Numbered from the stretch's first letter, positions 21,199 through 29,479 are shown. The stretch: DNA of 32,260 nt from an uncultured bacterium (GCA_949285875.1 CASDZZ010000013.1:1-32260), one strand, 5' to 3'. The notes: a model not told the origin generated them from the letters alone. Program-made: numbers and translations.

Positions 21199-23550
21199 TT
21201 ACCAAGAGCTTCCTCCGCCACCGCCGGAACCACCGCCAGAAGAACCTCCACCAGTTGATCCGCCGCCAGAAGAACCACTGCTAGAACTTACAGATGGACT
21301 AGAAGACATAGAACTATTCATTGAATGCATTGTTGAACTTATAAATGATTCCATTGTTGAATTATTAAATGAGCTCGTTCCTTCATACCATGTAGGTTTT
21401 TGCAAAGTTATGGAACTAAATTTGCTTATCCACTTATCAGAAATGCCTAATACGTAAGTATATGGTAGTATGTCATAAAAATAAGTTGGATTTTCTGTTA
21501 CCATGGCTTCTAATTTTTCTTTTTCAACAGTTTCTAAAAAGTTTTTGAATCCCTCAATTTTACCTAGCATTTCATTGCCATATTTTGTTCTTTTATCTAA
21601 GTTTAAAAAACAAATAACAATACCTACATAACATATAATACCGCTGATATATGAAACTAAATATATTTTTTCAGGAAGCAGGGAAGGTAATATTAGTAAA
21701 CAAAATGGAGCCACCCCAAATGCTGCTACAATAAATAATTTAGTTATAATATTACTTACTATATTAGTATTTTTATTAGTTGAAGATAAATCTGTTTTGT
21801 TAATTAAAAATGCAGTTAAAGGAAAATATGCTAATAATGTATAAAATATGGAAAGGGACTTAAGCTCTGGTGAGCCATACATATTATATGGAGGAATCGT
21901 AATTAAGCATATTATTATGATTAACATTATAAGAAAGGTACATATCCTTTTATAATTATTCTCATACAATATTTTTTTTCTGTTTTCTTCAGCATTTATA
22001 TTACTTAAAATTTTATAATTGGTACGATAAAAATTATTATATAAATCATCTGAAGTTATTTCTGTTCTTCCTTTTAATAGTTCATCATCACTCTTTAATA
22101 AGCTATCATACGAATATTTTGGTACAAACAAACCTGCTAAAAATAATTGTTCGTTAATATCATTTCCATCATATTCTTTCAATTTAGTTATTTTAAAAAC
22201 TTTTTCATTAGTTTTTTTTGATATTTCATTTGTCTCTGTAATTTTTATATAACCTTTATTGGCTAGATATATTAGTAGTGAAGTAACGTCTTTACTATCT
22301 GCACCTCCGTTATATAAAAAGCCTACTTCTAAACTATTTTTTCCTTCAGGAGGATAAAATTCTACAGTTTCTATAACTTTATCATCTCGTCCATATTTAT
22401 GCCATGTATAAACTGCATATAGTAAAAATACTATTGGAATAATAAACATTAAGCATAAAGTATAATCTAATTTAAGTTTTGCTCCTACAAAATAGCCTTC
22501 TGGTAACTCTAATCTAACCGTTAATCCTTCTCTTTCACGTAATGTTCCGTTATAGCTACCTGAAATTGTATTACCTTGTACGTTATATTTTATATTATCA
22601 TTTTGTGTTGAACCGATTGTTCCTGAAGAAAAACCTAATTTACTAGAATCAAATTCTTTTGGCATGTTTATGGTAAAAGTAATATTTCTTATTACAGTAT
22701 CCCATTCATTACCAATTATATTAAAATATAATTCATCAATATCTTTTAATGGATCATTACCTAGGTTATAGGTATATTTAATTTCATATACCTTTTCTCC
22801 CTTGTATGTTTGATAATTAGAACCTATCTTTATACTATAAATTCCATTTTTCTTTGACGTTTTATATTTATCGTTAACCTTTAAATTATATACTTGAGTT
22901 TTATTAACATATTGTGTTCCATCTAATCTATTTACCGTATTTTTAAGAGGTATATTTCTTATGATACCATGTTTTTCTATATTAAAATATGCTGTTATTG
23001 TTTCGGTAATATCTAAGGTGTTGTTTTCGTTAACAACGATATTTACATCATACTTATCTAAAATGTAGTCTTTACCAGAATATAAATTATAATCTTCTTC
23101 TTCCTTTTGCTCGCTATTATAATCATTATCTAATATTTCAAAAGTAAGTTTATAATAGGAAATTTCATCAACAGCATGACCGTTAATAATGCTTAAATCA
23201 GACATAAAGTTAAAATTACTTATTCCTGGTATTGCGTCATTAGTAATATAACTTTCCCCTATAATATTATAATCTTTATCATAATACGAAACGATAGCTT
23301 TGTAACCAACGGATTCTTCTGATTTGTTTTCAATTATTCCAGTTAATCCAATTGCTCTAGCTGATGTATTAGCATGATTTTTAAATTTTAAATTAGAAAA
23401 ATAAAGATTTCCTACTTTAAATCGTTCTATTGCATTAATATTAATTAAGTGTGTTTCCTCTTCTAAACCATGTACTATGGTTGGGTATGAAAACGTTATT
23501 GTAATTAACGCAAATAACACTACTAAAAAGAGTAGTTTTATTTTTTTCAT
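21199..23550 (-). CDS. DUF2207 family membrane protein with Ser/Gly-rich C-terminus
   Basis: This 783-residue protein has a signal peptide (about 1-28, 'LLFLVVLFALITITFSYPTI'). The exterior DUF2207 domain has the typical 'YDVNIVVNENNTLDITETIT' and 'HGIIRNIPL' segments. One membrane span follows ('LCLMFIIPIVFLLYAVYTW'), then a cytoplasmic domain with 'NSLEVGFLYNGGADSKDVTS', two or more further spans, and a tail ending in GGGSSGGGSGGGGGSSW, which is a hallmark of this family. AAGGAGGC precedes the ATG. A stretch after the signal peptide (about 35-150) looks like an additional beta domain (FxxL-type) and is less usual. The role is unknown; envelope stress or transport is speculation. Confidence 0.88.
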   Translation of the reverse strand: MKKIKLLFLVVLFALITITFSYPTIVHGLEEETHLININAIERFKVGNLYFSNLKFKNHANTSARAIGLTGIIENKSEESVGYKAIVSYYDKDYNIIGESYITNDAIPGISNFNFMSDLSIINGHAVDEISYYKLTFEILDNDYNSEQKEEEDYNLYSGKDYILDKYDVNIVVNENNTLDITETITAYFNIEKHGIIRNIPLKNTVNRLDGTQYVNKTQVYNLKVNDKYKTSKKNGIYSIKIGSNYQTYKGEKVYEIKYTYNLGNDPLKDIDELYFNIIGNEWDTVIRNITFTINMPKEFDSSKLGFSSGTIGSTQNDNIKYNVQGNTISGSYNGTLREREGLTVRLELPEGYFVGAKLKLDYTLCLMFIIPIVFLLYAVYTWHKYGRDDKVIETVEFYPPEGKNSLEVGFLYNGGADSKDVTSLLIYLANKGYIKITETNEISKKTNEKVFKITKLKEYDGNDINEQLFLAGLFVPKYSYDSLLKSDDELLKGRTEITSDDLYNNFYRTNYKILSNINAEENRKKILYENNYKRICTFLIMLIIIICLITIPPYNMYGSPELKSLSIFYTLLAYFPLTAFLINKTDLSSTNKNTNIVSNIITKLFIVAAFGVAPFCLLILPSLLPEKIYLVSYISGIICYVGIVICFLNLDKRTKYGNEMLGKIEGFKNFLETVEKEKLEAMVTENPTYFYDILPYTYVLGISDKWISKFSSITLQKPTWYEGTSSFNNSTMESFISSTMHSMNSSMSSSPSVSSSSGSSGGGSTGGGSSGGGSGGGGGSSW

Positions 23551-23702
23551 TATAGCCTCCTTTATGATTAAATTATACTATGGTTAAGGTTCTTTTCTAC
23601 AAAAAGAATAGAAAAAAGTTTTACTTTACACAAATATTTTATATTTTTTACTTTATTAATTTGATATGTTAAAATTTATATAGAAAGGGATAATAAAAAA
23701 AT

Positions 23703-24347
23703 ATGAAAACAACAATATATATGTTAAGACATTCAGAGCCAATGAAGTCTAATTTTAGTGAAAGTAATGATTGTTTACAACTACAGAATGAAAAGCAAAT
23801 ATTATCTTCTGAGGGTGAAAAAAGAGCTGAAGTATTAAGTGAAGCTGATGAATTAAAGGACATAGATGTTGTAATATCTAGTAATTATGTAAGAGCAATG
23901 TCAACAGCAAAATATATAGCGGATAAAAATAATAAAGAAATAATTATAGAAGATGGTTTTGGAGAAAGAAGATTTGGTATTGATTCGTGGGATGAGTTGC
24001 CTAAAAGCTTTGAAAATAAACAATTAGCTGATGAAAATTATAAAATTGAAAGCGGAGAATCAAGAAGCGAAGTAACTACAAGAATGTTAAATGCTTTGAA
24101 TAAAATTTTAGAACAATATAATGGAAAGAGAATTGCAGTAGTGTCTCATGGGACTGGTATGAATTATCTATTTATAAAACTTGGAGTTGCTAATATATTA
24201 AAAGATAGTATTCTTAAATTTCGTTTTAAAGGCGAAGAATTTTTTGATGGTAAATATAATGCTCCAGAATTATTTAAATTAGAATTTGAGAAAAAAACTT
24301 TAGTTAATATTGAAAATATAAGGGGTGAATGGAATGGTAAATTTTAG
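23703..24347 (+). CDS. Histidine phosphatase family protein
   Basis: This 214-residue protein of the phosphoglycerate-mutase-like histidine phosphatase superfamily uses a phospho-histidine intermediate. The N-terminal motif is LRHSEP (Arg-His at residues 9-10). 'SNYVRAMSTAKYIADK' carries the second Arg. 'RRFGIDSWDELP' follows, and the C-terminal catalytic His is in 'VVSHGTGMNYLF'. All key residues are present, so it should be active on a phosphorylated small molecule. It is first in a run of four same-strand genes and overlaps the ASCH gene by 14 bp. A second family member lies 1.1 kb downstream. Confidence 0.85.
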   Translation: MKTTIYMLRHSEPMKSNFSESNDCLQLQNEKQILSSEGEKRAEVLSEADELKDIDVVISSNYVRAMSTAKYIADKNNKEIIIEDGFGERRFGIDSWDELPKSFENKQLADENYKIESGESRSEVTTRMLNALNKILEQYNGKRIAVVSHGTGMNYLFIKLGVANILKDSILKFRFKGEEFFDGKYNAPELFKLEFEKKTLVNIENIRGEWNGKF

Positions 24348-24678
24348 TTATCATGTTTATGAAGATGTTTATGAAAGTATGAAAAAAGGTACCAAAAGAA
24401 TTGAAATTAGACTTTATAATGAAAAATCTAGTAGAATAAAAATTGGAGATATTATTAAATTTAGTGTTTTGAATAATGAGGAAAAATATATAATGGTAAG
24501 AGTAACGGATTTAATAATCTATAAAGATGTCAATGATTTAGTTAAAAGATATAATTTTAATATGAGTACTAAAACTTATAATAAAGAAAATATTATTGAA
24601 GTTTTATATAAGATTTTTGGTAAGGAAAAAGTAGATACTCATAAATTTATTGGTATTAGTTTTGAATTGGTTAAATAA
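24334..24678 (+). CDS. ASCH domain protein
   Basis: This 114-residue single-domain protein has the ASCH pattern: 'VYESMKKGTKRIEIRLYNEKSSRIKIGDIIKF' (split over the usual helix and strand) followed by 'VRVTDLIIYKDVNDLV' and the terminal strand 'KFIGISFELVK'. ASCH domains bind RNA or modified nucleotides, and some hydrolyse N4-acetylcytidine. I chose the ATG at 24334 with AGGGGTGA upstream rather than the GTG at 24325. Its overlap with the histidine phosphatase gene suggests coupled translation and a shared pathway, possibly nucleotide or RNA metabolism. Confidence 0.8.
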   Translation: MVNFSYHVYEDVYESMKKGTKRIEIRLYNEKSSRIKIGDIIKFSVLNNEEKYIMVRVTDLIIYKDVNDLVKRYNFNMSTKTYNKENIIEVLYKIFGKEKVDTHKFIGISFELVK

Positions 24679-24705
24679 AAATTTTAGAAAGAAGGTTTTA
24701 GAATA

Positions 24706-25374
24706 ATGCCATCTCATAAAATACATTTAGCAATAGCTAAAAAAGTAAATGATAAATTGAAACTAGATTTAGACAGTGTAATGTTGAGTAGTGTTATGCC
24801 CGATTTATGTATTGGTAGAAATCATACAATAAGCCACTATCAGAATGGAAAATTAGGCGTAGTTGGAACTGCTAATCCTGATTTATTTGTAAAACATAAT
24901 AAAAACAAATTAAATAACCCTGTTATTATTGGATATTTGATTCATATTTTAACAGATAAATTTTACAATACTTTCGCTTTTACTAAATTTTTTATTTACG
25001 ATAAAAGCGGAAATGATGTGGGTTTGCATTTTAAGAATAAAGATAAATTATTATCTGCAAAAAAGATTAAGTATTATAAGCAAAGAGAATTTAGCATATA
25101 TGATAAGTGGCTATTAAATCATGGGTATGTACCTAAATTTAGTAGTCTTGATTGTTTGGATAATGTTATAAATATAAAAACTGCTAAATTTGATAAAGAA
25201 ACATTGAAAAAATACATAATGGATACAAATAAAGAAATTGAATCAATTAATATATTCAGTAAAATTAATTTAACGAGATATAAGTTAACAACAAAAAAAG
25301 AGTTGGATAAACAATTTGAACTATGTTATGAATATGTAATTAACTATATTAAAAAGTTGAAAGGATTATTGTAG
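24706..25374 (+). CDS. Zinc-dependent phospholipase C-like family protein
   Basis: This 222-residue protein begins MPSHKIHLAIA and has a 'SSVMPDL' segment, both typical of the zinc-dependent phospholipase C-like family found across Bacillota. Further likely metal ligands are His-rich: 'NHTISHY' and 'YLIHILTDKFYN'. No signal peptide is visible, so it acts inside the cell, unlike true secreted phospholipase C; its substrate is unknown. GAAGG lies upstream of the ATG. It sits between two histidine phosphatases and an ASCH protein. Confidence 0.7.
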   Translation: MPSHKIHLAIAKKVNDKLKLDLDSVMLSSVMPDLCIGRNHTISHYQNGKLGVVGTANPDLFVKHNKNKLNNPVIIGYLIHILTDKFYNTFAFTKFFIYDKSGNDVGLHFKNKDKLLSAKKIKYYKQREFSIYDKWLLNHGYVPKFSSLDCLDNVINIKTAKFDKETLKKYIMDTNKEIESINIFSKINLTRYKLTTKKELDKQFELCYEYVINYIKKLKGLL

Positions 25375-25402
25375 ATATTATTGTTATTTAAATGGAGGAA
25401 AT

Positions 25403-25939
25403 ATGAATAAATTATATGTTGTAAGGCATGGTAAAACTGAATGGAATGTCAAAGGCTTACTACAAGGTATTACAGATATTTCGCTTAATGAAGAAGGAAT
25501 AAAAGAAGCTAAAGAATTATCATCAAAATTAGATTTAAGTAAAATTGATTTGTGTATATGTTCTCCTTTAAAAAGAGCTAAACAAACTGCAGAAATATTG
25601 GTAGGAAATCATGTTGAAATTATATATGATGATTTATTAATAGAAAGAAAATTTGGGGATTATGAAGGAGAAAAAATAGACTTTAACTTAATAGGAAAGC
25701 AATGGGATTACAAGTTGAATGATTCATCACATAATATAGAAAGTGTAAGAGATTGTTTAAAAAGATCAAAGAAGTTTTTGGATAAAATAAAAAAAGATTA
25801 TCCTAATAAAAATATCTTAATTGTATCTCATGGTAGTTTTATTAAAACACTTCATTTTAATATGGTAGGATATAATGAAAATACAGACTTTTTATCTTTT
25901 AATCCCAAAAATACAACGCTATATGAGTATGGTATCTAA
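25403..25939 (+). CDS. Histidine phosphatase (phosphoglycerate mutase-like)
   Basis: This 178-residue histidine phosphatase has VRHGKTEWN (Arg8-His9), 'SPLKRAKQTAEIL' with the second Arg, 'LIERKFGDYEGE', and the distal catalytic His in 'LIVSHGSFIKTL'. It is closer to the CobC/PhoE/GpmB-like group than the upstream paralogue at 23703. AATGGAGGAAAT precedes the ATG. It ends the four-gene run. Substrate is unknown; broad-specificity phosphatase activity is typical. Confidence 0.88.
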   Translation: MNKLYVVRHGKTEWNVKGLLQGITDISLNEEGIKEAKELSSKLDLSKIDLCICSPLKRAKQTAEILVGNHVEIIYDDLLIERKFGDYEGEKIDFNLIGKQWDYKLNDSSHNIESVRDCLKRSKKFLDKIKKDYPNKNILIVSHGSFIKTLHFNMVGYNENTDFLSFNPKNTTLYEYGI

Positions 25940-26084
25940 AGTTTTTTATTGCTGATTTTATAAAAAACTAACGTTTTAACAATTGATATTGTTATATATG
26001 TAATTTTGGAAGGAAAGTAATTTTATAATTAATTTTCTAATCTAACTATGATTTTTTATACTATATTGTTGAAAGGTGATTAAT

Positions 26085-26558
26085 ATGGATAAGATTTACG
26101 ATGAGTATTATTATAAAATATATAATTGAGCGATTAGTAAGACTCATAATAAGGAAGAGGCTGAAGATTTAACTAATAATGTATTTTTAGCAGTATTTGA
26201 ATATCTTAATAAGGAAATTGATGTTAACAAAATAGAAAATTTAATATGGAAAATAGCTCATAATTTATGGTGCACCAGAGCGAAAAAATATATTAAAGAA
26301 AAAAATAATATATCAATTAATGAAGATTATAAATTAGGATATGAACCTCAAATGCTTGATAAAATTATTTATAAAGAAATTATAAATAATCTAGATAATG
26401 TTAGTTTGACTTCAAATGAAAAAAACTCATTTCAAATGTATTATATTAATGATCTTTCTATAAAGGAAATTAGTGAAAAACTAAAAACTAAAGAAGCAAA
26501 TATAAAATATTATTTATATAGTGCTAGAAATAAGATAAAGGAGAGATATTATGAATAA
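26085..26558 (+). CDS. ECF-like sigma factor with an internal TGA codon
   Basis: The ATG at 26085 has AAGGTGATTA upstream. The frame encodes 157 codons to the TAA at 26558, with one TGA at 26127-26129 (codon 15). Region 2 follows as AISKTHNKEEAEDLTNNVFLA, split by that codon from 'YYKIYN'. In related Bacillota sigma factors a Trp is common at this place (YNWAI...), so the codon is TGG mutated to TGA, or TGA read as Trp. Region 4 is 'NDLSIKEISEKLKTKEANIKYYLYSARNKIKERY'-like, in the C-terminal 60 residues. Two other Trp codons in the gene are TGG. It overlaps the following gene by 8 bp. If TGA stops translation, restart could occur at the ATG at 26352, giving only region 4. Call it a pseudogene if no readthrough occurs. 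Confidence 0.75.
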
Positions 26559-27240
26559 TTTAAATTTAGAAAAATACTTAAACATCATAAATCAAGAGAA
26601 AGAAAAAATGGGATTAAAAAATTATATTCCACTATACCCTATGTTAAGAGTAGAGGATGATAAATTATATGTTGGCGAGATGATAACAGCTGAAGAAGAT
26701 AACGTTTGGAGCAAAGATTCTGATATAAAACCTGAATATTGGGCTTTGATAGATATTTATAGTAATAAAATAGTAGAATTTAATAATACTACTGACAAAG
26801 ATTTTGTCATAGGAACTTTAATTAAGAAAAATGTTGATAATAAGCAACAAGAATTATCTAAATATACAGTTGAAAAAACATTACAATACAGAAATTATCT
26901 AATAAATGATATCAAGAATGAAGAGCTACCTTTACAAAAGAAATTATCAAATATTCTTGGCTATGAAATTGAAATTGATGGTGAGGTAATAAATATAAAT
27001 GATTATTTATTATCTAACTTAGAAGAAGATATAAAAACTAAAATAAATGATTTGGTTGATATACTCATTCAATCAAAATATGGGTCAATTACTTTTTATT
27101 ATGATAACTTATTTAATCAGATTATAAAAGAATATAAAAGTATTGGAATTATCAATAAAGAAAAAGTTTCTTTATGTGCTGAAATCATGAATAATTATTA
27201 TGATAGTGTAATTGGAATAGATAATTTCTTTAATATATAA
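26551..27240 (+). CDS. Unknown protein coupled to the sigma factor
   Basis: This 229-residue soluble protein overlaps the sigma-factor gene by 8 bp, with GGAGAG upstream of its ATG, so the two are co-translated. Genes in this place often encode anti-sigma factors, but this one has no membrane span and no zinc-binding His-Cys motif. Visible features are 'YIPLYPMLRVEDDKLYVGEMI' (split by a turn), 'KPEYWALIDIYSNKIVEF', and a helical C-terminal half with 'KKLSNILGYEIEIDGEVIN'. The first half resembles a small beta-rich domain. I recognise no family. It may be the regulator or the effector of the sigma factor. Confidence 0.65.
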   Translation: MNNLNLEKYLNIINQEKEKMGLKNYIPLYPMLRVEDDKLYVGEMITAEEDNVWSKDSDIKPEYWALIDIYSNKIVEFNNTTDKDFVIGTLIKKNVDNKQQELSKYTVEKTLQYRNYLINDIKNEELPLQKKLSNILGYEIEIDGEVININDYLLSNLEEDIKTKINDLVDILIQSKYGSITFYYDNLFNQIIKEYKSIGIINKEKVSLCAEIMNNYYDSVIGIDNFFNI

Positions 27241-27272
27241 AAATAAAAGAACTACTTTATTACACTTATTTT
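27240..27272 (+). repeat. Imperfect 33-bp direct repeat, first copy
   Basis: It shares AAAATAAAAGAA and TTACACTTATTTT, with a differing middle, with 28093-28125. The two copies flank the unknown gene at 27436-28044. They may be remnants of a duplicated 3' flank. Confidence 0.4.
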
Positions 27273-27435
27273 AGTTAAACTAGAATTAAATATACTATTT
27301 TTTGATAAAGCTGCATTAAAATATTAAATGTTTTTATGATTTGTGAAATTTGTTTGCATGTGGACAAAATATTTACTTTATTTTGATAATTATAATTTGT
27401 GTGATGAAATTTTATAGAGAATGGAGATAAATATA

Positions 27436-28044
27436 ATGAATAATAATAGTTTATATCAAGCAGGAATTACATCAGTTGAAGAAGTTATGAAAGCCCCAGA
27501 AAAATTTATTATTCCTGAATGCCTTGAAGCGTGCAAAATATTATGGGATAAGGGAATAGACACTGTTCAATGTGGGAATTATGATGATCCGGTTGAAAAT
27601 GGATTTTGGATTGAAATAGATGGTTTGTGCCTATCGGAAGAAAATAGAAATATTTTTAATTATTTGGCAAATAATGATAAAAGAGTTTCTTATCATGGCA
27701 CGCAACATGCATTAACTTTAAAGGTTGCCAGAGGTCCCAATGCTTCTCAAGAATTGTGTTGCATCGCAAATTTATTTTCTCTACAAGATACAAATCACTT
27801 TGTAACAATTGAAACATTTTTAGATTCTTATAAGAGAACAGGTGGAGAATATTGTTTTGATGATTATGGTTATGGATATCAAAAAATTAATCCAAAGTAT
27901 GAAAATGCTACACTAGAAGAAGCGTTAATTAAAAGAAATAAGCTTGAATTATACAATGAAGAAGAAGGAAGAATATATGATAGTGTACATGCTTTAGAAG
28001 TACATTTAAATTATTTAGAAAAAACTAATCATTATACAAAATAA
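27436..28044 (+). CDS. Unknown 202-residue protein
   Basis: I do not recognise a named family. The protein is soluble and compact. Distinctive segments are 'IIPECLEACKILWDKGIDTV', a 'CGNYDD' turn, 'ENGFWIEIDGLCLSEENRNI', 'SYHGTQHALTLKVARGPNAS' and an acidic C-terminus. Two Cys near residues 31 and 43 and the later CC pair are conserved-looking. The ATG at 27436 follows AATGGAGAT; the ATG at 27421 lies inside that ribosome binding site region and is less likely. Its codons (GCC, CCC, GCG, TGC) are a little less AT-biased than those of its neighbours, and it is flanked by an imperfect direct repeat, so recent acquisition is possible. Confidence 0.7.
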   Translation: MNNNSLYQAGITSVEEVMKAPEKFIIPECLEACKILWDKGIDTVQCGNYDDPVENGFWIEIDGLCLSEENRNIFNYLANNDKRVSYHGTQHALTLKVARGPNASQELCCIANLFSLQDTNHFVTIETFLDSYKRTGGEYCFDDYGYGYQKINPKYENATLEEALIKRNKLELYNEEEGRIYDSVHALEVHLNYLEKTNHYTK

Positions 28045-28092
28045 GTTTTATTCTATTACTCCTTTTGAAAGTAATTTAGTAATATTATATAA

Positions 28093-28125
28093 AAAATAAA
28101 AGAATGCTTTCCTTACACTTATTTT
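28093..28125 (+). repeat. Imperfect 33-bp direct repeat, second copy
   Basis: It matches 27240-27272 at 27 of 33 positions by eye. It lies 48 bp after the stop codon of the unknown gene at 27436-28044. Confidence 0.4.
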
Positions 28126-28333
28126 GTTTTTGAATTTTGATTTTTAAGATTGTTTACTAATTCTTTTTAAAACAAAAAAACCAAAGTGCTAACGTTTTTG
28201 TGCGAAGTCTGTGATTTTGAAAATATTTATAAAATTGTTGGGATTTGTATTGATTAATCAAATTAAATTGAAAGTGTATTTTATATATGATTATTATTGT
28301 GTAAGTTAGATGAAGTGTTTTCTTGTGTTTGGG

Positions 28334-28356
28334 TTCTAAATTTCCTAAATTTAGAA
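28334..28356. repeat. 23-bp inverted repeat
   Basis: TTCTAAATTT and AAATTTAGAA pair exactly around CCT. No T-run follows, so it is not an obvious terminator; it could be a protein binding site or a chance palindrome in AT-rich DNA. Confidence 0.4.
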
Positions 28357-28449
28357 TTTAGATTTTATACTGTATTATCAAATTGATTAGTTAAATGGAA
28401 TATTAATGATTTAAAAATTATTGTAAAAAGTGAGATTTTATATGATGAA

Positions 28450-28486
28450 AAAGACTCAAAGTATTAGCTTTGAGTCTTTCTTTTTT
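28450..28486 (+). terminator. Strong rho-independent terminator without an adjacent gene
   Basis: AAAGACTCAAAG and CTTTGAGTCTTT (12-bp arms, 6-base loop) are followed by CTTTTTT. The nearest plus-strand gene ends 400 bp upstream, so it ends either a long untranslated region, an unrecognised small RNA or a lost gene. Confidence 0.8.
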
Positions 28487-28530
28487 AAATGAATATTTCT
28501 TTACTATTCAAAATAAAATATGGACTTTCT

Positions 28531-28662
28531 TTAAAAAAATGTAAATGGATTTTTTAAAATTTTATGATAAACCTCTGATTGTTTATTATTTTCAACATAT
28601 TTTGGTAACATATCAACATATATTTTTGAGGTTTCTACATTGATATGTAATAAAAGAACATG
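28531..28662 (-). pseudogene. Possible C-terminal remnant of a tyrosine recombinase
   Basis: Read on the minus strand, 43 codons from 28662 to a TAA at 28531 give a protein-like stretch with 'LLHINVETSKIYVDMLPKYV' near its start. It resembles the 'GH-nvETT-iY-hmLP' end of tyrosine recombinases, with the Tyr in place. No start codon or upstream catalytic residues are visible. It lies beside tRNA-Trp, a common type of integration site. The match is by eye and could be chance. Confidence 0.35.
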
Positions 28663-28689
28663 TAAGCGAAAAAAATCTCCCCCATAAGT

Positions 28690-28716
28690 ATTAAAAAAGT
28701 AGCATTTCTGCTACTT
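28690..28716 (-). terminator. Terminator of tRNA-Trp
   Basis: On the minus strand AAGTAGCA-GAAA-TGCTACTT is followed by TTTT, 12 bases after the CCA end of the tRNA. Confidence 0.85.
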
Positions 28717-28727
28717 AAATTTCTAAA

Positions 28728-28801
28728 TGGCAGGGGATGAGAGAATCGAACTCCCAACAGTGGTTTTGGAGACCATTATTATACCATTTAACTAATCCCC
28801 T
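28728..28801 (-). tRNA. trnW: tRNA-Trp (anticodon CCA)
   Basis: On the minus strand this 74-base cloverleaf has acceptor AGGGGAT/ATCCCCT, D stem GTTA/TAAT, anticodon loop CTCCAAA with anticodon CCA, T stem GGGAG/CTCTC with loop TTCGATT, discriminator G and encoded CCA. The outermost anticodon-stem pair is A-C. It decodes TGG. No second tRNA-Trp with anticodon TCA, as used by TGA-reading mycoplasmas, is in the window. It has its own promoter and terminator. Confidence 0.95.
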
Positions 28802-28815
28802 AAATGGACAAGTAA

Positions 28816-28845
28816 ATTATAACATAAAATATTACTAATTATCAA
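28816..28845 (-). promoter_or_regulatory. Promoter of tRNA-Trp
   Basis: On the minus strand TTGATA (28845-28840), 18 bases and TATAAT (28821-28816) precede the tRNA 5' end by 14 bases. Confidence 0.7.
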
Positions 28846-28905
28846 TAGATACTATGAAAAAAATATTAATGATGATATACTTTATTATATGTTAGAGGTA
28901 GTAAT

Positions 28906-29436
28906 ATGAAAGAAGTAAAAAAAATAGATAAAGAAGAACTAATTAATAAGTACTTATTAATATTTATGGTAGGGTGTTTAGCAGGCTGGATTTATGAAGA
29001 AATCTTTTATTTGATTTCAGATGGACATCTTTATAACCGCGGTTTTTTGTATGGCCCTTATCTACCAATTTACGGATATGGAGCGGTGCTAATATATTTC
29101 TTTTGTAATAGATATAAGCAAAAACCAGCATATGTTTTTTTAATTTCTTTTTTATTAACTGGAATATTTGAATATTTTTCAGGTTTTTTCTTGTATAAAA
29201 TTTATCATATAAAATGGTGGGATTATACTGGTCTTTTCCTAAATTTAGACGGATATATTTGCCTTAGGTCACTTCTTTCATTTGCCCTAGCTGCCTTATT
29301 ATTAATTTATTTTGCTGTTCCGTTAATTGAGAAAGTTATTAAGAAAATAGGTATTAAAAAAGTAAAATTAATAAATAAAATTTATTTTAGTATTTTTTTG
29401 TTAGATACAATTATTACTATGATTTTTAGATACTAG
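28906..29436 (+). CDS. CmpB-type putative ABC transporter permease (membrane protein)
   Basis: This 176-residue membrane protein of the putative ABC-transporter type IV (CmpB) family has about five spans. Landmarks are 'CLAGWIYEEIFY', 'GFLYGPYLPIYGYGAVLIYF', 'IFEYFSGFFLYKIYHIKWWD' and 'NLDGYICLRSLLSF', which match the family's GWiyE, GP-lPIYG and WWDY...NL-GyicL pattern. AGAGGTAG precedes the ATG. No ATPase gene is next to it, so the transporter assignment rests on family naming only. Confidence 0.85.
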   Translation: MKEVKKIDKEELINKYLLIFMVGCLAGWIYEEIFYLISDGHLYNRGFLYGPYLPIYGYGAVLIYFFCNRYKQKPAYVFLISFLLTGIFEYFSGFFLYKIYHIKWWDYTGLFLNLDGYICLRSLLSFALAALLLIYFAVPLIEKVIKKIGIKKVKLINKIYFSIFLLDTIITMIFRY

Positions 29437-29479
29437 TTATACTTATTCTAAACTTGAATATTATTAATTAGGTGATTAA

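Larger units (their letters stand above)
28045..28727. other. Mostly non-coding region with inverted repeat, orphan terminator and possible integrase remnant
   Basis: About 680 bases without an intact gene. They contain the second copy of an imperfect 33-bp repeat (28093-28125), an inverted repeat TTCTAAATTT-CCT-AAATTTAGAA (28334-28356), a strong plus-strand terminator at 28450-28479 with no gene close upstream, and a protein-like open stretch on the minus strand (28531-28662). It looks like decayed mobile or deleted DNA next to a tRNA gene. Confidence 0.55.

Noticed and set aside
26352-26558. Separate small gene encoding only sigma region 4
   Set aside because: The same frame continues upstream as a normal sigma region 2 with a good start at 26085, broken only by one TGA.
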